Shown here piece by piece: positions 27,208 through 36,064 of a stretch of DNA of 64,000 nucleotides. The translations under genes were made by a program, and so were the position numbers. This DNA comes from Gammaproteobacteria bacterium. Lineage in GTDB: Bacteria; Pseudomonadota; Gammaproteobacteria; Xanthomonadales; SZUA-36. The DNA is taken from assembly GCA_021772915.1 (NCBI GenBank), contig JAJFLB010000040.1:1-64000 (forward strand), in the 5' to 3' direction. Position 1 is the first letter of the stretch, and every line of letters starts with the position of its first letter. The notes below the pieces were generated by a model. It was given only the letters and a program-made list of their open reading frames with translations, was not told the origin of the DNA and did not search any database.

Positions 27208-27238
27208 CATTCCCGACGAGCGAGCTCGTCGGTCCTAC
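27208..27238 (-). repeat. REP-like element, copy 1, supplying the hppA stop
   Basis: Read on the minus strand, this 31-base element starts GTAGGACCGA, continues as a hairpin (GACGAGC / GCTCGTC) and ends GGGAATG. Two related copies lie at 60698 and 60786. The TAG at element positions 2-4 is the stop codon of hppA (27235-27237). Confidence 0.7.
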
Positions 27239-29250
27239 AACAAGGTTACGATCAGCAGCGCCACGATGTTGATGATCTTGATCAGCGGGTTAATCGCTGG
27301 GCCCGCCGTGTCCTTGTACGGGTCGCCAACAGTATCTCCGGTAACTGCAGCGGCGTGAGCAGCGGTGCCCTTGCCGCCGAAATTACCGTCTTCGATATAC
27401 TTTTTGGCGTTATCCCAGGCCCCACCCCCGGTGGTCATTGAAATGGCCACGAACAGTCCCGTTACAATGGTGCCGACCAGCAGACCACCCAGGGCCTGAG
27501 GCCCCAACAGCAGTCCAACTACGATGGGTACCAACAAGGGCAACAACGATGGAATGAGCATTTCCTTGATGGCCGCCTTGGTTAACAGGTCTACAGCACG
27601 TGAATAATCCGGTTTGCCGGTTCCCTCCATGATGCCTTCAATTTCACGGAACTGACGCCGCACTTCTTCCACCACTGCACCGGCCGCACGGCCAACCGCC
27701 TCCATGGCCATCGAGCCAAACAGGAAGGGCACCATGCCACCAATGAACAGGCCGATGATAACCAGGTGGTTTGAGAGGTCAAAGGTAATTCCAACATGTC
27801 CGGCTTTGGCCAGACTGCTGGTGTAATCCGCAAATAACACCAATGCCGCCAGTCCGGCTGAGCCAATGGCATAGCCCTTGGTTACAGCCTTGGTGGTATT
27901 GCCTACCGCATCCAGCGCGTCGGTAGTCTTGCGTACGTCTTCGGGCAACTCCGCCATTTCAGCGATCCCGCCAGCGTTATCGGTAATCGGGCCGAAAGCA
28001 TCCAGCGCAACAATCATACCGGTCATGGATAGCATGGCTGTTGCCGCAATCGCAATACCGTAAAGACCGGCAAAATAATTCGCACCCCAGATAGAGGCGC
28101 ACACCGCCAGCACGGGTAATGCAGTTGCCTTCATGGAAATACCCAGACCCGCAATAATATTTGTGGCATCACCCGTAGTGGATGCTGCAGCAATCTTCTT
28201 TACCGGGCTGTAATTGGTACCGGTGTAATACTCGGTGATAAACACCATGGCGGCAGTCAACACCAGACCGATCAAAGCCGCGTAATACAGATTCTGACCC
28301 TGTTCACCCATCATGGTCACTGTTGGATAGTAGAACGCAGCGGCTGCCAGCACCCCAGACACGATCACACCCTTGTACAGGGCACCCATGATCGACCCGC
28401 CCTTACCGGCCTTAACGAAAAATGTGCCGATGACAGAAGCAATAATGGACAAGCCACCCAGTACCATTGGGTACATAACAGCGTTTGCACCAAGACTATC
28501 GGCCATCAAACTGCCAAGCAGCATGGTGGCAATCAGGGTGACCGCATAGGTCTCAAAAAGATCAGCGGCCATACCAGCGCAATCACCCACATTATCACCC
28601 ACATTATCCGCAATCACGCCTGGATTTCGGGGGTCGTCTTCGGGAATGCCTGCCTCGACCTTACCCACAAGATCAGCACCGACGTCTGCGCCCTTGGTAA
28701 AAATACCACCGCCCAAACGAGCAAAAATAGAAATGAGAGAGCTACCGAAGGCCAATCCAATCAGGGCGTGAATGGCATCATCCGTGCTATACCCATAGTG
28801 CAGCAGGATGGCGTAGTAACCCGCCGTACCGAACAATCCCAGACCAACGACCAGCATGCCGGTAATGGCACCGCCGCGAAAAGCTATTTTTAAGGCCGGT
28901 GCAACTCCGCTGCGGGCGGCCTCGGCGGTACGCACATTGGCGCGCACGGAGACATACATGCCGATATACCCTGCCAGGGCGGAAAATATTGCTCCTATCG
29001 CAAAGCCGATGGCCGTTGTCCAGCTTATCAAGAGCCCTACAACCACAAACAAGATTACTCCCACCACGCCGATGGTCGTGTACTGCCGATTCATGTAGGC
29101 ATTTGCGCCTTCAGTAATCGCCGCGGAAATCTCTTGCATTCTCTCGTTGCCGGGGGTTTGCTTGACCACCCAGCGGGCACTCAAAACACCATAAATTACG
29201 GCCAGCAGGGATGCTCCCAAAGCCAGCCACAGCGCCATTCCACTATCCAT
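27235..29250 (-). CDS. hppA: K+-independent H+-translocating membrane pyrophosphatase
   Basis: 671 residues from ATG 29250, with GGGAG seven bases before. About 16 membrane helices; the PPi site shows [20 protein letters not shown] and [19 protein letters not shown], and the C-terminal [14 protein letters not shown]. The segment [16 protein letters not shown] has Lys where K+-dependent enzymes have Ala, so the K+-independent, Rhodospirillum-like type is inferred. It couples PPi hydrolysis to proton pumping. The adjacent PPi-type phosphofructokinase points to PPi-based energy saving. The stop codon lies inside a REP-like element. Confidence 0.93.
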   Translation of the reverse strand: MDSGMALWLALGASLLAVIYGVLSARWVVKQTPGNERMQEISAAITEGANAYMNRQYTTIGVVGVILFVVVGLLISWTTAIGFAIGAIFSALAGYIGMYVSVRANVRTAEAARSGVAPALKIAFRGGAITGMLVVGLGLFGTAGYYAILLHYGYSTDDAIHALIGLAFGSSLISIFARLGGGIFTKGADVGADLVGKVEAGIPEDDPRNPGVIADNVGDNVGDCAGMAADLFETYAVTLIATMLLGSLMADSLGANAVMYPMVLGGLSIIASVIGTFFVKAGKGGSIMGALYKGVIVSGVLAAAAFYYPTVTMMGEQGQNLYYAALIGLVLTAAMVFITEYYTGTNYSPVKKIAAASTTGDATNIIAGLGISMKATALPVLAVCASIWGANYFAGLYGIAIAATAMLSMTGMIVALDAFGPITDNAGGIAEMAELPEDVRKTTDALDAVGNTTKAVTKGYAIGSAGLAALVLFADYTSSLAKAGHVGITFDLSNHLVIIGLFIGGMVPFLFGSMAMEAVGRAAGAVVEEVRRQFREIEGIMEGTGKPDYSRAVDLLTKAAIKEMLIPSLLPLLVPIVVGLLLGPQALGGLLVGTIVTGLFVAISMTTGGGAWDNAKKYIEDGNFGGKGTAAHAAAVTGDTVGDPYKDTAGPAINPLIKIINIVALLIVTLL

Positions 29251-29382
29251 TTGTATCTCCCTCAAGATTCACAGGTAAAAGCCACCCGTTAAAGGCGCGC
29301 TATGGTACCACACACAAGCGTTTACGGGGCAAAAGACCACCCAATAAAATCCTCTATCTACCACCCCCGGGACGGAAGCTGC

Positions 29383-30645
29383 TCACGGTTTGAACGGTGG
29401 CAGCTTTTTTGCCAGCAGTTGATTTTTTAAGCGTACATATTTTGGAAGGCCCCGGCGGTCGTAGGGCGGGTAGTCTTCACCCCGAATTAAAGGCTCGAGA
29501 TAACGGCGTGCGGCCGCAGTGATGCCAAACCCATCTGCGGAAATAAACCGTCTTGGCATCATTTTTTCTTGGTTGGCCACCTTGTCTAATGGCGCTTCAC
29601 CTACCTTCCAGCGGTAAGGCTGATCTGCAGTTCTGACCACCACTGGCATCACTCCGGTCCTGCCCTTCAGTGCCAGTTGAATGGCCGCCTTACCCATCGC
29701 ATACGCCTGATCTACATCAGTCTTTGAGGCCACATGACGGGCCGACCGTTGGAGGTAGTCAGATACTGCCCAGTGGTTTTTATACCCAAGAGACTGGCTG
29801 ATCATGTTTGCGATCACCGGCGCCACACCACCCAACTGGGCGTGACCAAAGGCATCACGCCGGCCGGAGTCAGCCAGGAATCGGCCTTGCTGGTCTCTAA
29901 CACCTTCAGAGACTACAACCGAACAATAACCATGTTTCTTTACGGCCTGGTCAACCTTTTTTAACAGAGCTTTCTCGTCCAACAGGATCTCGGGAAACAG
30001 GATGACATGTGGTGGATCACCTTTTTTGCTTTGGGCCAATCCGCCGGCTGCCGCGATCCAACCGGCATGGCGGCCCATTACTTCCAGCACAAATACGCGG
30101 GTGGAACTCGAAGCCATAGATACGACATCCAGACTGGCCTCCATGATTGAGACTGCGACGTACTTGGCAACAGAACCAAAGCCGGGGCAATTGTCGGTAA
30201 TGGGCAGGTCATTATCGATGGTTTTGGGGACACCGATACATTGCACCGGAAAACCTAGCCTGGCCCCAAACTGTGAGACCTTGTTCGCTGTGTCGGCCGA
30301 ATCACCCCCGCCGTTGTAAAAAAAGTAACCAATGTCATGTGCCTTGAAGACGTCAATCAGCCTGGCATAGTGGGCTTTGCTTTCGTCAGCACTGCCCAGC
30401 TTGAAACGACACGAGCCAAACGCACCACCCGGGGTGTGACGGAGGGCTGCAATATCTGCCTTGCGCTCTTTGCTGGTATCAATCAACTCCTCTTTGAGGA
30501 TGCCGATGATACCGTCCTTGCCGGCGAAAACCCTGCCCAGCGCTGCCTTGTTTTGGCGTGCAGTTTCAATCAGCCCGCATGCGGTAGCATTGATGACCGG
30601 TGTGACGCCACCGGATTGTGCGTAAAGCAGATTCTTCTTGTGCAT
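29383..30645 (-). CDS. pfp: PPi-dependent 6-phosphofructokinase
   Basis: 420 residues. FFYNGGGDSADTA and CIGVPKTIDNDLP carry the Asp (GGGD) and Lys (PKTIDND) that mark PPi-using rather than ATP-using phosphofructokinases. MGRHAGWIAAAGG and the fructose-6-phosphate region around PEILL are present. It reversibly phosphorylates fructose 6-phosphate with PPi. It is upstream of hppA on the same strand, separated by 132 bases; both enzymes draw on the same PPi pool. It is divergent from adk. Confidence 0.92.
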   Translation of the reverse strand: MHKKNLLYAQSGGVTPVINATACGLIETARQNKAALGRVFAGKDGIIGILKEELIDTSKERKADIAALRHTPGGAFGSCRFKLGSADESKAHYARLIDVFKAHDIGYFFYNGGGDSADTANKVSQFGARLGFPVQCIGVPKTIDNDLPITDNCPGFGSVAKYVAVSIMEASLDVVSMASSSTRVFVLEVMGRHAGWIAAAGGLAQSKKGDPPHVILFPEILLDEKALLKKVDQAVKKHGYCSVVVSEGVRDQQGRFLADSGRRDAFGHAQLGGVAPVIANMISQSLGYKNHWAVSDYLQRSARHVASKTDVDQAYAMGKAAIQLALKGRTGVMPVVVRTADQPYRWKVGEAPLDKVANQEKMMPRRFISADGFGITAAARRYLEPLIRGEDYPPYDRRGLPKYVRLKNQLLAKKLPPFKP

Positions 30646-30748
30646 AAACTTCCTTTGGCAATGCCCTGCAAGCAGCCATAGTCTACATTGACTTGCTTAG
30701 TGTGAGAGGTTAGCGTTAGCGCCTATTTTAGAGGACGGGAACCGTCTC

Positions 30749-31339
30749 ATGCGAATTGTATTATTGGGCGCACCAGGTTCTGGTAAAGGAACCCAGGCAG
30801 GACTGCTGCTCGAACAGTTGGGGCTGACCCACATTTCAACCGGTGCGCTATTGCGCAACGCCGTAAAGGCAGGTTCAGAGCTGGGTTTAAGAGCCAAGGC
30901 CATATTGGATAGGGGTGAGCTGGTTTCCGACCGGGTCATGCTGGGTCTGATTGAGGAACGCCTGCAGGGAGATGATGTTGCCGGCGGTTTTATACTGGAC
31001 GGCTACCCACGCAACCTGGCCCAGGCCGCGTCACTGGAAACGCTACTTGAGAAGCTTGGCAAACCGATAGATGTGGCCATCCAGATTGACGTGGATTCAG
31101 AGTTGGTTATCCGCCGTATCGCCAAACGCGCGAAAGAGGAAGACCGTAGCGATGATACTGAGAAAACAGTGCGCAAACGCATGAAGGTCTACCAGGAGCA
31201 AACGGCACCCGTGGCCGGTTATTATGCCGAACGCGGCTTGCTCACCAGGGTATTGGGTGATGGTAACAAGGATGAGGTACTACAACGTATTCTCAGTGTA
31301 ATAAGTGTCGGCAGCAGTTCCGGCTTACAACCGGATTGA
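30749..31339 (+). CDS. adk: Adenylate kinase, short form
   Basis: 196 residues. The P-loop is LLGAPGSGKGTQAG, followed by HISTGALLRNAV, GFILDGYPRNLAQA and RRIAKRAKEEDRSDDTEKT. The LID lacks the long insert of E. coli Adk (214 aa), so this is the short type. It equilibrates ATP, AMP and ADP. GAGGACGG before the start can pair with CCGTC (30742-30746), a small hairpin at the ribosome site. It begins a + strand run and diverges from pfp. Confidence 0.95.
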   Translation: MRIVLLGAPGSGKGTQAGLLLEQLGLTHISTGALLRNAVKAGSELGLRAKAILDRGELVSDRVMLGLIEERLQGDDVAGGFILDGYPRNLAQAASLETLLEKLGKPIDVAIQIDVDSELVIRRIAKRAKEEDRSDDTEKTVRKRMKVYQEQTAPVAGYYAERGLLTRVLGDGNKDEVLQRILSVISVGSSSGLQPD

Positions 31340-31372
31340 TTTGAAGTTGCACAAACGCTTACCGTTATAAAC

Positions 31373-31867
31373 ATGAAAGCCATCATGTGGAACCTGGCGA
31401 ACCTGCTGCGATTACGCGGTGGACCGCAGGATTTTTCGTCGTCGTGGCGCCTGACAGTTACCCTGGTTGCTGCCTACCTGTTACAGACCCTCTTAACCGG
31501 ACAACAACTGCAAGACGAGAGCGCAACAGAAAAAAGCCTGTTGGCAATGGCCCTTCAAATCATCGTATTAGCCGGTTTGCTGACCTGGCAGCGTCACCAG
31601 GAGCGGTTTGCACAGACATTCAGCGCCCTGGTCGGAGTCAGTATTGTATTCAACTTGATTATCTGGGTTTTGCTGTCCGAATCAGGCCCGCTAAAGGATC
31701 AGCCAACCCTGGTCATGCTCTGGTTTGCGGTTTTTGTCTGGAGTCTGTTCGTTGACGCCAACATTTACCGCCACGCCATGTCGGTTTCGTTGTCGGTTGG
31801 TATGTTGATCACCGTACTTATACTGGCTGCAAGCTACGCACTAATTAGTGTGATGGTTTTGGGCTAG
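31373..31867 (+). CDS. Integral membrane protein, unknown function
   Basis: 164 residues with four predicted membrane helices (about 26-44, 59-75, 83-104, 110-125 and a C-terminal one near 138-162, so four or five). There is no motif I recognise; the overall pattern is loosely like Yip1-type membrane proteins. It starts 33 bases after adk and precedes mpl by 30 bases, so it is probably cotranscribed. ATG 31385 is an alternative start. Confidence 0.65.
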   Translation: MKAIMWNLANLLRLRGGPQDFSSSWRLTVTLVAAYLLQTLLTGQQLQDESATEKSLLAMALQIIVLAGLLTWQRHQERFAQTFSALVGVSIVFNLIIWVLLSESGPLKDQPTLVMLWFAVFVWSLFVDANIYRHAMSVSLSVGMLITVLILAASYALISVMVLG

Positions 31868-31897
31868 CTTGGTGTATCGAATTTCTCTGGGAGCTTT

Positions 31898-33259
31898 ATG
31901 AAAATTTACATCCTGGGTGCTTGCGGGACTTTTATGGGTGGCGTAGCCTTGCTGGCCAAACGCGCCGGCCACCAGGTCTCAGGTGCTGATGAACACACCT
32001 ACCCGCCAATGAGTACCTTGCTTTCCAGCGAGGACATTGAGTTGTACGAAGGATATAGCGAGAAACCGCTGCTGGACCCACCAGACCTGGTCATCATTGG
32101 CAATGCACTGAGCAGGGGTAACCCGGCGATCGAATACGTTCTAAACGAGCGACTCGAATATACCTCCGGACCACGCTGGTTGGGAGAAAACTACCTGCGC
32201 AACCGCAAGGTCATTGCTGTCGCCGGCACGCACGGAAAAACGTCTACTTCAAGCATGGTTGCCTGGATCCTGGAGTGTGCCGGTTTGAACCCCGGCTTTT
32301 TAATTGGTGGTGTACCCCTGAATTTCAATGTATCCGCCCGGGAAGGTTCCGAGTACTTTGTAGTGGAAGCGGACGAATATGACACCGCTTTTTTTGACAA
32401 ACGCTCCAAATTTGTCCACTACCGTCCACAGGTCTCCATCCTGAACAATCTGGAATTTGACCACGCGGATATTTTCCCGGACCTGGCCGCCATAGAAACC
32501 CAGTTCCATCATCTCATCCGCACGCTGCCCGGTAACGGCACTATCATCAGCAATGGGGTAGATGCAAATCTCGAACAGGTGCTGACAAGGGGGTGCTGGA
32601 CTGACTTGCAACGCTTCGCCCTTGAGGCCGAAAGCGAATGGCAGGTTGAGATGACAAAGCCTGACGGCAGTGAATTGTGCTTCAGTCACCAACAACGCTC
32701 ACTGGGCACCTTGTCATGGGGTCTGAATGGCCGCCACAACGCCATGAATGCTTGCGCAGCTATTGCTGCTGCTGCAGCCGTGGACATTCCTGCGGCAGTT
32801 GCGATTGAAGCCCTGGCTTCATTTAAAGGCGTGAAACGGCGTATGGAGTTGATCGCACATGTCAATGACATATGTGTGTATGACGATTTTGCCCACCACC
32901 CAACTGCGATCCGGCTAACCCTGGAAGGATTACGTCGCAAAGTCGGCAATAGCCGCGTTCTGGTTGCCCTGGAACCCCGCAGCAATACGATGCGGGCCGG
33001 CGTACACGCAGATGAACTGGGCCCCGCGCTGATCGCGCCGGACTACGTGTGGATCAGAACCGGCGATGGTATCGACTGGGATCCACAGGTCGCACTAGAG
33101 CCACTGGAAGGGCGCTACAGCATAGTTACGAGTGTGGATGACCTGCTACAACAGATGCAAGATGCCCTCAAGCCAGGTGATCATATCGTGTTCATGAGTA
33201 ACGGGGGTTTTGGTGCTGCACCACGTCGGCTGGCCGAATTTCTAACCCGTCAACCCTGA
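31898..33259 (+). CDS. mpl: UDP-MurNAc:L-Ala-gamma-D-Glu-mDAP ligase
   Basis: 453 residues. The N-terminal MKIYILGACGTFMGGVALLA and SGADEHTYPPMSTLL are diagnostic of Mpl rather than MurC, as is the P-loop VAGTHGKTSTSSM; YDDFAHHPTAIRLTL and EPRSNTMR follow. It reattaches recycled murein tripeptide to UDP-MurNAc in the cytoplasm. GGGAG is well placed before the ATG. It closes the adk-membrane protein-mpl group. Confidence 0.95.
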   Translation: MKIYILGACGTFMGGVALLAKRAGHQVSGADEHTYPPMSTLLSSEDIELYEGYSEKPLLDPPDLVIIGNALSRGNPAIEYVLNERLEYTSGPRWLGENYLRNRKVIAVAGTHGKTSTSSMVAWILECAGLNPGFLIGGVPLNFNVSAREGSEYFVVEADEYDTAFFDKRSKFVHYRPQVSILNNLEFDHADIFPDLAAIETQFHHLIRTLPGNGTIISNGVDANLEQVLTRGCWTDLQRFALEAESEWQVEMTKPDGSELCFSHQQRSLGTLSWGLNGRHNAMNACAAIAAAAAVDIPAAVAIEALASFKGVKRRMELIAHVNDICVYDDFAHHPTAIRLTLEGLRRKVGNSRVLVALEPRSNTMRAGVHADELGPALIAPDYVWIRTGDGIDWDPQVALEPLEGRYSIVTSVDDLLQQMQDALKPGDHIVFMSNGGFGAAPRRLAEFLTRQP

Positions 33260-33276
33260 ATGAAAACGTATCGAAT

Positions 33277-33298
33277 AAAGGGCTTTGGGCTCTTTTTT
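33277..33298 (+). terminator. Probable intrinsic terminator after mpl
   Basis: A 7-bp stem (AAAGGGC with GCTCTTT, one G-T pair) with a 5-base loop runs into a short T stretch, 18 bases after the mpl stop. Confidence 0.5.
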
Positions 33299-33457
33299 GC
33301 TTGCTTACATGAACTAGATCGCATAATTTAGTCAGGTTGTTGACTTATGTCATGTCGCGCCTTACACCGATGTGTTCCACTGCGCAACGACTCTGTGAGA
33401 AATAAACTCTTTCAGCTGTAATAATAGAATTATATCAAGGCTTCGTTGGAGAACCCC

Positions 33458-35992
33458 ATGTCAAAGAAACACATTTTAGTAGGTATATCAGCAATCATTG
33501 CTTTTGCGCTCACTTTGCCAGTGGCTGCACAGAACGAGGCGACCGTTTTTGAGGAGGTCATCGTTACGGCAAGCAAGCGTGAAACTACCTTGCAGGAAAT
33601 TCCGATTGCGGTAACCGTTGTTAGTGCTGATGTTTTGGAAAAAGCACAGGTGCACGACATTAAGGACCTTCAGTCACTCGTGCCCTCCCTTCGTGTCACG
33701 CAATTGCAGCTGACCGGCAATACGAACTTTGTCATCCGGGGATTCGGTAATGGCGCGAATAACGTGGGCATCGAACCTTCCGTGGGCGTTTTTATCGACG
33801 GCGTGTACCGCTCCCGGTCTTCCTCGGCACTGGCTGATTTGCCAAACCTCGAACGTATTGAGGTCTTGCGCGGTCCACAAAGCACGCTATTTGGTAAAAA
33901 CGCTTCGGCGGGTGTTATCAATGTGGTCACGGCAAAGCCGGATATGGACGAGTTCGGTGGCTCGGCCGCTATCACGTATGGTGACTATAACCAGTTCATT
34001 TTAAAAGGTGACGTTTCCGGCCCCTTGTCAGACACCGTTGGATTCAGTTTATCCGGCAGCCTGAATCAACGTGATGGTTACTTTACTGATCTCACAAACG
34101 GCGCCGAATACAACGAACATGACCGCTGGGGTTTACGTGGGCAACTTCTGTTTCAGCCCAGCGACAAGCTTGAGCTTCGCATCATCGCCGATACCGAGGA
34201 AGTCGATGAAGCCTGTTGTGGCGTGGCGAACCTTGTTAACGGCCCCACCGGCGCAATCGTACAACTGATTGGCGGCCAGATTCTTCCGGAAGCCCCTTTT
34301 TCCCGGTCGCAGTTTTTTGACTTTGCCCCGGTCAACGAAATCAAAAACAGCGGTGTTTCACTACAGGCCGATTATGATTTTGGATCCGCGACACTGACGT
34401 CGATCACCTCCTACCGAACCCAGCGCAAGTTTGAGAATGCCGACGTTGATTTCACCAGCGCAAGATTGATTCAAGAGAATTCGGGCGATACCGATATCGA
34501 CACTTTTACACAGGAAATCCGACTTACATCTGATGGTAGCGGTGCTTTCGACTGGATGATCGGTGGATTCTTTTTCGACGAAGACGTTACCGTGGACAAT
34601 GTTCTCACCTATGGACAGGATTTCCGTAATTACGCCGATGTCCTGACCGTCGTATTGGGTGGTGGCACACCGGGTTTAGACCCATCGCCACTTAATTTTT
34701 TGGAGCCTGCATTGGGTCTGCCGGCAGGTACCTTTTTTGCCCCCGGGCAGGGTCGCTTTGAAGCATTCACCCAGGACAACCAGGCCTTTTCGGTCTTTGG
34801 ACAGCTTGACTTCCATATGATGGACGACCGTTTAACGCTGACAGTGGGTGCTAACTTCACTGAGGACGATAAAGATACAACAGCCAACATGCTGGTTACC
34901 GATGTGTTTTCATCACTTGATTTCATTCAAATCGGTGCCGGATTAATATTCAGTAGTCTGACGGGATTGGCACCGACACCGGCAAACTTTGCCCTCGTAC
35001 CCGCCGCATTTGGTGCCGCTGTTGCGCTTAGCACGGTGCCGTGTTCACCTTCGACAGGACCGGCATGCAATTCATTGCTGGCACTACAGCCCTTGCAGTT
35101 CATGCCTCCATTCCTGAACTATCCAAACGCGGTTGAGTCCGGACGCTCCAAAGAAGACGATGTGACGTGGACTTTTCGCCTGGCGTTCGATGCCACCGAG
35201 AATGTCAACATATACGCAGGTGTTTCCACTGGCTTCAAGGCCTCATCCTGGAACCTGTCCCGTGATGCGCGACCGTCTGCTGCCGATCTTGGCGCCATCA
35301 ATGCGGCTGGGCTGGGTTTACCCAACCTGAATGCGGGTTCGCGTTTTGCCGGACCCGAGGAGGCAACAGTCTACGAAATTGGCCTTAAAGCCCGCTTTGA
35401 CAGGGCATCCATTAACCTGACCATTTTCGACCAGGAGATTAAGGACTTTCAGTCTAATCTGTTCCTGGGCACCGGGTTTTTCCTCGCCAATGCGGGTAAA
35501 CAATCAACGACCGGCTTAGAGTTAGAAGTTAATTATGCGCCCGTCGATTCACTGCACTTGTCGTTCTCCGGAACATTTCTGGACCCGAAGTATGATTCAT
35601 TCCCGAACGGCGAGGGGGTGAACGGACCCGAGGACTTTAGTGGCACCAAAGTACCGGGTGTGCACGAGGTCAGCCTCAATTTGTCTGCCGTATACAGCTT
35701 TGAATTTGGTGGCAGTGGTTCAGGTTATGTCCGCGCCGAGTACATTTACGATGACACTGTGCCCATCATTGAAAACGTACCGGCCAGTGTCGCTTCAAGA
35801 GAAGTCAATACCTTTAACGCGAGTATCGGTGTTGAGTGGGGAAGTGGTTATGAAGCCCAACTGTGGGGCCGAAACCTCAATAATGACGACTACCTGTTGA
35901 GTGCATTTCCCTCGGTTGCCCAGTTTGGCAGCTTCAGCGGATATCCCAACGAGCCAAGAACTTATGGCCTGACGCTAAGCAAGCGTTTCTGA
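33458..35992 (+). CDS. TonB-dependent outer-membrane receptor
   Basis: 844 residues from ATG 33458, with GGAG seven bases before. A signal peptide (ISAIIAFALTLPVAAQ) precedes a TonB-box-like EEVIVTASKRE and the plug domain (IPIAVTVVSADVLEK, FGNGANNVG, VLRGPQSTLFGKNASAGVIN). The barrel ends in LSKRF with a terminal Phe, as expected for outer-membrane assembly. The plug style is that of the large receptor group found in marine and sphingomonad-like degraders, often for non-siderophore substrates. No transporter or regulator is adjacent, so the ligand is unknown. A strong terminator follows. Confidence 0.92.
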   Translation: MSKKHILVGISAIIAFALTLPVAAQNEATVFEEVIVTASKRETTLQEIPIAVTVVSADVLEKAQVHDIKDLQSLVPSLRVTQLQLTGNTNFVIRGFGNGANNVGIEPSVGVFIDGVYRSRSSSALADLPNLERIEVLRGPQSTLFGKNASAGVINVVTAKPDMDEFGGSAAITYGDYNQFILKGDVSGPLSDTVGFSLSGSLNQRDGYFTDLTNGAEYNEHDRWGLRGQLLFQPSDKLELRIIADTEEVDEACCGVANLVNGPTGAIVQLIGGQILPEAPFSRSQFFDFAPVNEIKNSGVSLQADYDFGSATLTSITSYRTQRKFENADVDFTSARLIQENSGDTDIDTFTQEIRLTSDGSGAFDWMIGGFFFDEDVTVDNVLTYGQDFRNYADVLTVVLGGGTPGLDPSPLNFLEPALGLPAGTFFAPGQGRFEAFTQDNQAFSVFGQLDFHMMDDRLTLTVGANFTEDDKDTTANMLVTDVFSSLDFIQIGAGLIFSSLTGLAPTPANFALVPAAFGAAVALSTVPCSPSTGPACNSLLALQPLQFMPPFLNYPNAVESGRSKEDDVTWTFRLAFDATENVNIYAGVSTGFKASSWNLSRDARPSAADLGAINAAGLGLPNLNAGSRFAGPEEATVYEIGLKARFDRASINLTIFDQEIKDFQSNLFLGTGFFLANAGKQSTTGLELEVNYAPVDSLHLSFSGTFLDPKYDSFPNGEGVNGPEDFSGTKVPGVHEVSLNLSAVYSFEFGGSGSGYVRAEYIYDDTVPIIENVPASVASREVNTFNASIGVEWGSGYEAQLWGRNLNNDDYLLSAFPSVAQFGSFSGYPNEPRTYGLTLSKRF

Positions 35993-36014
35993 GTCAAGGT
36001 CAAGCGACCAAGGA

Positions 36015-36042
36015 ACGGGCCCTGCGGGGCCCGTTTTTTTTT
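36015..36042 (+). terminator. Strong intrinsic terminator after the TonB receptor
   Basis: An 8-bp GC-rich stem (ACGGGCCC / GGGCCCGT) with loop TGCG is followed by nine T residues, 23 bases after the receptor stop. Confidence 0.9.
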
Positions 36043-36064
36043 GGGCAGAAAAGAGTGCTGATTG

